The notes under the pieces: model-generated
Seen by the model: the letters and a program-made list of their open reading frames with translations, nothing else
Databases searched by the model: none
Told to the model about the DNA's origin: nothing
In this document: positions 13,744-17,344 of the stretch, piece by piece
How positions within the stretch are numbered: position 1 is the stretch's first letter
Layout: each line of letters starts with the position of its first letter
Program-made: the position numbers and the translations under genes
Assembly (NCBI GenBank): GCA_900544865.1
Contig: UQXA01000039.1
Coordinates: 1 to 17,344 of the forward strand
Direction: 5' to 3'
Length of the DNA: 17,344 nt
Source: an uncultured Collinsella sp.
Lineage (GTDB): Bacteria > Actinomycetota > Coriobacteriia > Coriobacteriales > Coriobacteriaceae

Positions 13744-13868
13744 GTCTCGTTGGACCTTTAGTCCCATTCCGGCACAGCGAGACACTTCCTAGACGACTGA
13801 CCGTGGGGCCGGCTTTTCTGCTTTTGCAGCAGTGCCTCCGATAACCCTCTTTTGCCGGCCCGGGTCAG
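13744..13868 (+). ncRNA. Leader element 2, copy b
   Basis: Hairpin P1 13744-13756 with 13771-13783, loop TTTAGTCCCATTCC. Outer stem CTGACC/GGTCAG (13797-13802, 13863-13868), stem GGGCCGGC/GCCGGCCC (13806-13813, 13854-13861), small hairpin CTGC/GCAG (13818-13829), and the invariant strand CAGTGCCTCCGATAACC (13830-13846). The final stem is followed by CTTTTT, so it might form a terminator-like fold. It ends 33 nt before the start codon. Compare copy a at 11506-11638. Confidence 0.65.
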
Positions 13869-13901
13869 CTTTTTCACACAACCGAAAGGACGGGTAGCAA
13901 C

Positions 13902-14582
13902 ATGCGACCGCTCATCATCATGCATGGCGAGAACATCGACTGGCGCCATACCGTCATCAGAATGCTGATGTATCTGGTGGGCGTTGCAGTACTGGCACTC
14001 GGTATGAGTCTCCAGACGGCATCCGGCCTGGGCGTCGCCGCGCTCACGTGCTTTGCCACAACCCTATCCATTCGCACTGGTAAGACGCTCGGCTTTTGGA
14101 TCACCGCAACCTACGTCGCCTACATCGTGGCGCAATTAGCCATCTTGCGAAGCGAGTTCCAGCCGCGCATCCTGCTCGAGTTGTTCTTCTCAACGCTGAT
14201 TGGTGGCTTGACCGACCTCTTCATGGCGGTCAACCCACTGCATCCCACGGCACTCCCCACACAGATTGCGACCATGCTGCTCTCCCTCGCTGTCACCGCA
14301 TTTGGCGTAAGTCTCGTCGTCAACATGGGCGTTGTCCCCAACGCGCCCGACGGCTTGGTGCAAGTCATTGCCGAAAAGCTTAAACGCCGCTTTGGTGACG
14401 TAAAAGTCGTGTTTGACTGCTCACATGTCGCCGCCTCGCTCGCGTTGTCGCTGATCTTTATGTACAACCTGGGCGGCTTTGGCGTCACGACCGCCATCTC
14501 GGCACTGTTCCTGGGCCATGTCATCAACGTCGCCAACAAGCTGTTCGCCCAGCGCTTTATCCGCGCGGCATTCGGAAAATAG
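13902..14582 (+). CDS. YczE/YitT-like integral membrane protein
   Basis: A 226-aa polytopic membrane protein with about six or seven hydrophobic segments (roughly 17-37, 42-60, 63-81, 90-108, 118-142, 170-192, 193-213). Sequence such as LGMSLQTASGLGVAAL near the N-terminus and GVVPNAPDGLVQVIAEK in the middle resembles the YczE/YyaS/YitT group, whose transport role is poorly known. ATG 13902 has AAAGGA 11 bases upstream; a second ATG lies 18 nt inside. Its promoter shares the operator and both leader elements with kdgK and eda, so it probably belongs to the same regulon and may move a sugar acid. That link is inference from regulation. No terminator is evident after it. Confidence 0.8.
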   Translation: MRPLIIMHGENIDWRHTVIRMLMYLVGVAVLALGMSLQTASGLGVAALTCFATTLSIRTGKTLGFWITATYVAYIVAQLAILRSEFQPRILLELFFSTLIGGLTDLFMAVNPLHPTALPTQIATMLLSLAVTAFGVSLVVNMGVVPNAPDGLVQVIAEKLKRRFGDVKVVFDCSHVAASLALSLIFMYNLGGFGVTTAISALFLGHVINVANKLFAQRFIRAAFGK

Positions 14583-14610
14583 CACCACCGTAAGAACCCG
14601 CGAACAGCGC

Positions 14611-14680
14611 TATACGTTGCTATATCTCACTATACTTTGCTATATCTTGCTATACTTTGCTATATCTTGCTATATCTTGA
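14611..14680 (+). repeat. Seven tandem decamers of TATA type
   Basis: Exact 10-bp periodicity: TATACGTTGC, TATATCTCAC, TATACTTTGC, TATATCTTGC, TATACTTTGC, TATATCTTGC, TATATCTTGA. Each unit contains a TATAnn box that could serve as a -10 element. The array ends just before the ribosome site of the ATPase gene, so it overlaps the promoter region and possibly the leader. Confidence 0.9.
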
Positions 14681-14695
14681 GCAAAGGTGGCTCAC

Positions 14696-15787
14696 ATGCA
14701 AACAAACCCTTTTAAGCCCACAGCAGGTAAAACACCTCCCACGATTATCGGCCGCGAAGATGTGCTCGAAGAATTCAATGAGGGCCTCGTCAACGGGCCT
14801 GGTGCCCCGGGGCGCCTAATGCGCATAGCCGGCGTCCGTGGAACGGGCAAGACGGTCCTCCTTGACGAGTGCTCACGTTTGGCGCAAAGCCGTGGCTGGA
14901 CGGTCATAAAAGAGGTCGCAACCGAGGGACTTTGCCAACGCATTCTCGAACAGCTGCAGCCCAAATTCCAGGCCAAACACGCCAGATTTGAGCCCACCGT
15001 AGCGCGCATATCCATCGGCAGCATAGACATTGAGCGAATCGGCCCATCGCTACGCGACGCCATGAGACAGACAATATCCAAGAATGGAAACGGCCTGCTC
15101 ATCACTCTCGACGAGGTTCAAGACGCAGAGCTCGATGAGGTCCGAACGCTCTCCATTGCGATTCAGCAAGTTATCGGCGAAGACCTTGATATCGCCTTTG
15201 TTTTTGCTGGGCTGCCTTCGATGATTGAAAGCATCATCAACGGAAAGACACTTACGTTTTTGCGCCGTGCCCTCCCCTTTGACCTGAAGGCTGTGGCAGT
15301 AACCGAAGTGTCGTACTCCCTCGAGGAAACCATTGAAGCGTCTGGCATGGAGTTGCAGCCAGGTATTGCCGGCCAACTTGCCGAGGCAACGCAAGGCTAT
15401 CCTTTCATGATCCAACTCGTTGGATACTACACATGGCAGTTGGCGAAACGCGCACATACAGCGATTATTGGAGAAGAAGAAGCCGAGCGCGGCATTGCAA
15501 CGGCACGCGAACGCTTCTGCGCCATGGTGATTGAGCCCGCGCTGCAGCGCATTCCGCCCACGTGCATCGCTTATCTGCTGAGCATGGCGTCTTTGGGGCA
15601 GACGAGCTCGACCAGCATGGTTGCCGATGCCCTAAACAAAACGCCTCAACAGGTGAGTTCCGTCCGCAGCCGCCTGTTAAGAGAATCGATTATCGAGGCT
15701 CCCTCGTACGGCAAGGTCTCATTTGCCATCCCCTACATGCGCGAATACCTCTACGAGCACAAAGCCGAACTGGAAGTTGAACTGTAG
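14696..15787 (+). CDS. AAA-type ATP-binding protein
   Basis: A 363-aa P-loop ATPase. Walker A is GVRGTGKT (46-53, K52) and Walker B is GLLITLDEVQD with D139 and E140. A following strand, IAFVFAGLPSM (166-176), fits a sensor position. This plan resembles the AAA_16/archaeal-type ATPase group that includes Orc1/Cdc6-like and STAND proteins. The last 80 residues or so (TSMVADALNKTPQQVSSVRS) look like a winged helix, suggesting DNA binding. ATG 14696 has AAAGG eight bases upstream; a GTG at 14687 overlaps the ribosome site. It stands alone between a metabolic module and integrase remains, so it may belong to a mobile or accessory segment. I cannot name its function. Confidence 0.85.
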   Translation: MQTNPFKPTAGKTPPTIIGREDVLEEFNEGLVNGPGAPGRLMRIAGVRGTGKTVLLDECSRLAQSRGWTVIKEVATEGLCQRILEQLQPKFQAKHARFEPTVARISIGSIDIERIGPSLRDAMRQTISKNGNGLLITLDEVQDAELDEVRTLSIAIQQVIGEDLDIAFVFAGLPSMIESIINGKTLTFLRRALPFDLKAVAVTEVSYSLEETIEASGMELQPGIAGQLAEATQGYPFMIQLVGYYTWQLAKRAHTAIIGEEEAERGIATARERFCAMVIEPALQRIPPTCIAYLLSMASLGQTSSTSMVADALNKTPQQVSSVRSRLLRESIIEAPSYGKVSFAIPYMREYLYEHKAELEVEL

Positions 15788-15806
15788 AAACGGCAACTGC
15801 CCTGCA

Positions 15807-15960
15807 AGACGAAAACCGTTTTCGTACGGATTTAAAGCAGACGTAAACGATTTTCGTCTTGATTTGCGTACGGAATTAAGACGTAAATTGCGCTTTCGTA
15901 CGCTTATTACCAGACGCAAATTGTTTTCGTCCGGCCATGCGTCCCCAATCTAGACGAAAA
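15807..15960. repeat. Cluster of AGACG...TTTCGT imperfect palindromes
   Basis: Four related units begin at 15807, 15839, 15879 and 15912. Each has the form AGACG(A/T/C)AAA, 4-7 bases, TTTCGT; a half unit AGACGAAAA begins at 15952. Spacing alternates about 32, 40, 33 and 40 bp. The first contains the near-perfect palindrome ACGAAAACCGTTTTCGT. The GCGTACG or CGTACGG motif also recurs between units. It lies between the ATPase stop and the integrase remnant, and overlaps the 3' end of the latter's frame. Candidates are integrase arm-binding sites or another protein-binding array. Confidence 0.7.
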
Positions 15961-17230
15961 GAGCCCCGAGCTCGTATTGAACTGCATCCCAATTCTTGGA
16001 CGGGCGCCGATGCCCAGATCTCTGCCATGTCGAGGTGCGAGATCAAATCCTTGGCGCGCTCGCCGGAGTGGTATGCCTTGTTCGGCGCCACCTTCCTGTA
16101 GAGCTTCTTGAGCTTCGTCTTCCCCTTGTTGCCCGGCGGCATCTCCGTCTCAGGTGGCAGCCCTAGGAAGGACAGGACGCCGGGCAGGTCGCACAGCATC
16201 ACGTCCTCGATGTCGGCCTTGGCCGCCAGGTCGACGACTCTCTGCGCTGTCGGCGAGATGTTCGGGGTGCTGCTACCGCCCGCTGGTTCGGAAGCTGGCG
16301 GGCAGTAGCGGGCAGTAGCGGCAGTAGCGGTGTGGCTCGATAGGCCCGAATATCCGTAAGGAAGGTGCTCGCTCTCATATGTGCTGATATGCCTCGCCTC
16401 GCGAACCTTGGGATGCTTCCTGAGGTAATCCCTCAATTCGAGCCACTCTTTATGCTCATAACGCTTCGAAATCGTTTCCCCGTCGACAGTTTCCTTCACA
16501 TAATGGTATGTTCGAACGCCTTCGAACTTGCCGAACCCGTTCTCGACGCTGAAGTTTCTGAACCAGCGCGAAAACCCATTCAGGTCCATGAAGTTGACTT
16601 GGGGATGCCTGTCTTTCGTTCGTTCGAATGAGTGGACGAGCGGAGTGCCTTTGACTTGTTCCAGGCCGAAGGCTTCCATTTCGCGGGCCTGCTCCTTTTT
16701 CCAGAATTCGAGATACGACGTCAGCGTCTCGCTTATCGAGATCCTCCGCACGCTTTTCTTGCTTTTGGGCGAGCGAACGCTTCGATCGGCCGCGAACTGC
16801 TGCTCAATGAGGATGCTTCTGTTCTCGACGGAGACATCGGACCACGTCATCCCGAGGGCTTCTGCCCTTCTCATGTCGGTGTCGAGCATGAGCATCACGC
16901 ATGTGATGTGCGCGTCCGGTTCTCGATTGAGTAGGATGTCGAGTAGGCGAGCGGCGTGATGGTTCCTTCGCGGTTGTCGTGGAACTTTTTTGCGTACGAG
17001 CCGACGGTGTCCCTCGATTTTTGGACGTAGGTGCCGCTGTTGAGTTCTGCCTTGTAGGCTTCGAGTGCGGCGTCGACCTCTCGGCTTTTGGTGGTATGTA
17101 TGGTCTGCCACGGCGAATAGCGGTATTTGCCCGTAACCGGATCCTTGCCGAGGCTGTGACGGTAGCGCCACGTGTATTTGTCGCGGCGTTGCTTCGTTCC
17201 TTTGCCTATGACGAGAGGTCGGTCGTTCAT
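15876..17230 (-). pseudogene. Broken, chimeric tyrosine recombinase/integrase
   Basis: The N-terminal part starts at ATG 17228-17230 (MNDRPLVIGKGTKQRR, AAGGA upstream) and runs as an arm-binding-like domain to about VGSYAKKFHDNREGTITPLA. Near 16950-16965 the homology jumps to another frame: ARLLDILLNREPDAHITCVM, then LDTDMRRAEALGMTWSDV, where R-x-E marks the first catalytic arginine of the family. About 80-100 residues of core-binding domain that I would expect are missing, so a deletion with frameshift is likely. The catalytic half proceeds to GYSGLSSHT at about 16330. Where HTLRHT and the LGH and Tyr motifs should follow, a GCAGTAGCGG tandem repeat and unrelated residues (from NISPTAQRV onward) appear. 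The second arginine and the tyrosine are not found. It should be inactive. Confidence 0.75.
16301..16330. repeat. Three tandem 10-bp units at the integrase junction
   Basis: GGCAGTAGCG, GGCAGTAGCG, GCAGTAGCGG in direct tandem. They mark the point where recognisable integrase sequence stops and an unrelated tail begins on the minus strand. Confidence 0.8.
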
Positions 17231-17296
17231 CGTGTTCCTTGCCTGAAGTGTCTGAGAATCGCGCTCGGTTGCGCGGAATGGCGCAAAGGGCTGGGG

Positions 17297-17344
17297 CTGT
17301 CTCTTATACACATCTGACGCTGCCGACGAATAGCCTTGTGTAGA
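17297..17344. other. Illumina Nextera adapter (artefact)
   Basis: Positions 17297-17329 are the reverse complement of the Nextera read-1 adapter. They are followed by ATAGCCTT (complement of the same i5 index as at 9-16) and P5 sequence. It is the exact inverse of positions 2-49. It is not a genomic inverted repeat. Confidence 0.98.

Noticed and set aside
14611..14680. CRISPR array
   Set aside because: Units are contiguous 10-mers with no spacers and no cas genes are present.
15807..15960. CRISPR-like repeats or plain terminator
   Set aside because: Repeats are imperfect with partly similar intervals, and there is no stable GC stem with a U-run.
1..17344. Terminal inverted repeats of a composite transposon
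   Set aside because: The repeats are Illumina adapter with index and the Tn5 mosaic end used in library preparation.

Overview
The window looks like a metagenome or draft-genome contig from a high-GC member of the Coriobacteriia, most likely Collinsella or a close relative. This rests on gene content, strong GC3 bias with long antisense shadow frames, and AAGGAG-type ribosome sites; no 16S or other marker was available. Both ends are not genomic: positions 1-49 and 17297-17344 are Illumina Nextera adapter, so the biological sequence is 50-17296.

Layout. 50-436: 3' end of a MATE-type transporter. 593-4524 (minus): ligA and a membrane-anchored HtrA serine protease, each with its own terminator. 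4697-6777 (minus): an AT-richer three-gene operon encoding a secreted papain-fold cysteine protease (staphopain/streptopain-like) and two small exported or membrane proteins. 6959-9009 (minus): a glutamine synthetase-family gene lacking several metal ligands, followed by an OmpR-type regulator with a degenerate receiver. 9144-14582: a 2-keto-3-deoxygluconate (KDG) module, with a LacI-type repressor divergent from kdgK and eda, a FadR/GntR regulator, and a YczE/YitT-like membrane protein. 14611-15787: an AAA ATPase behind a tandem decamer TATA repeat. 15807-17230: a repeat cluster and a broken, chimeric tyrosine integrase.

The most interesting part is the non-coding architecture of the KDG module. 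The kdgK promoter and the promoter of the membrane-protein gene each carry the same LacI-type operator (ACGAAACCGATTTCGT) just after a TATACT -10 box. Each operator is followed at once by a long hairpin whose 22-nt apical segment is almost invariant while the stem changes by compensatory substitutions. A second, larger structured element (hairpin with loop AGTCCCATTCC, then a multi-stem domain with the invariant strand CAGTGCCTCCGATAACC) lies upstream of both eda and the membrane-protein gene. I recognise neither element. They are candidates for cis-regulatory RNAs, possibly riboswitch-like, of a KDG/uronate regulon.

How the genes may work together: KdgK phosphorylates KDG to KDPG and Eda splits KDPG to pyruvate and glyceraldehyde-3-phosphate. 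The LacI protein probably represses kdgK-eda and the membrane-protein gene through the shared operator. The FadR-type regulator may add control by a hexuronate-derived ligand. The membrane protein is tied to the pathway by shared regulation only.
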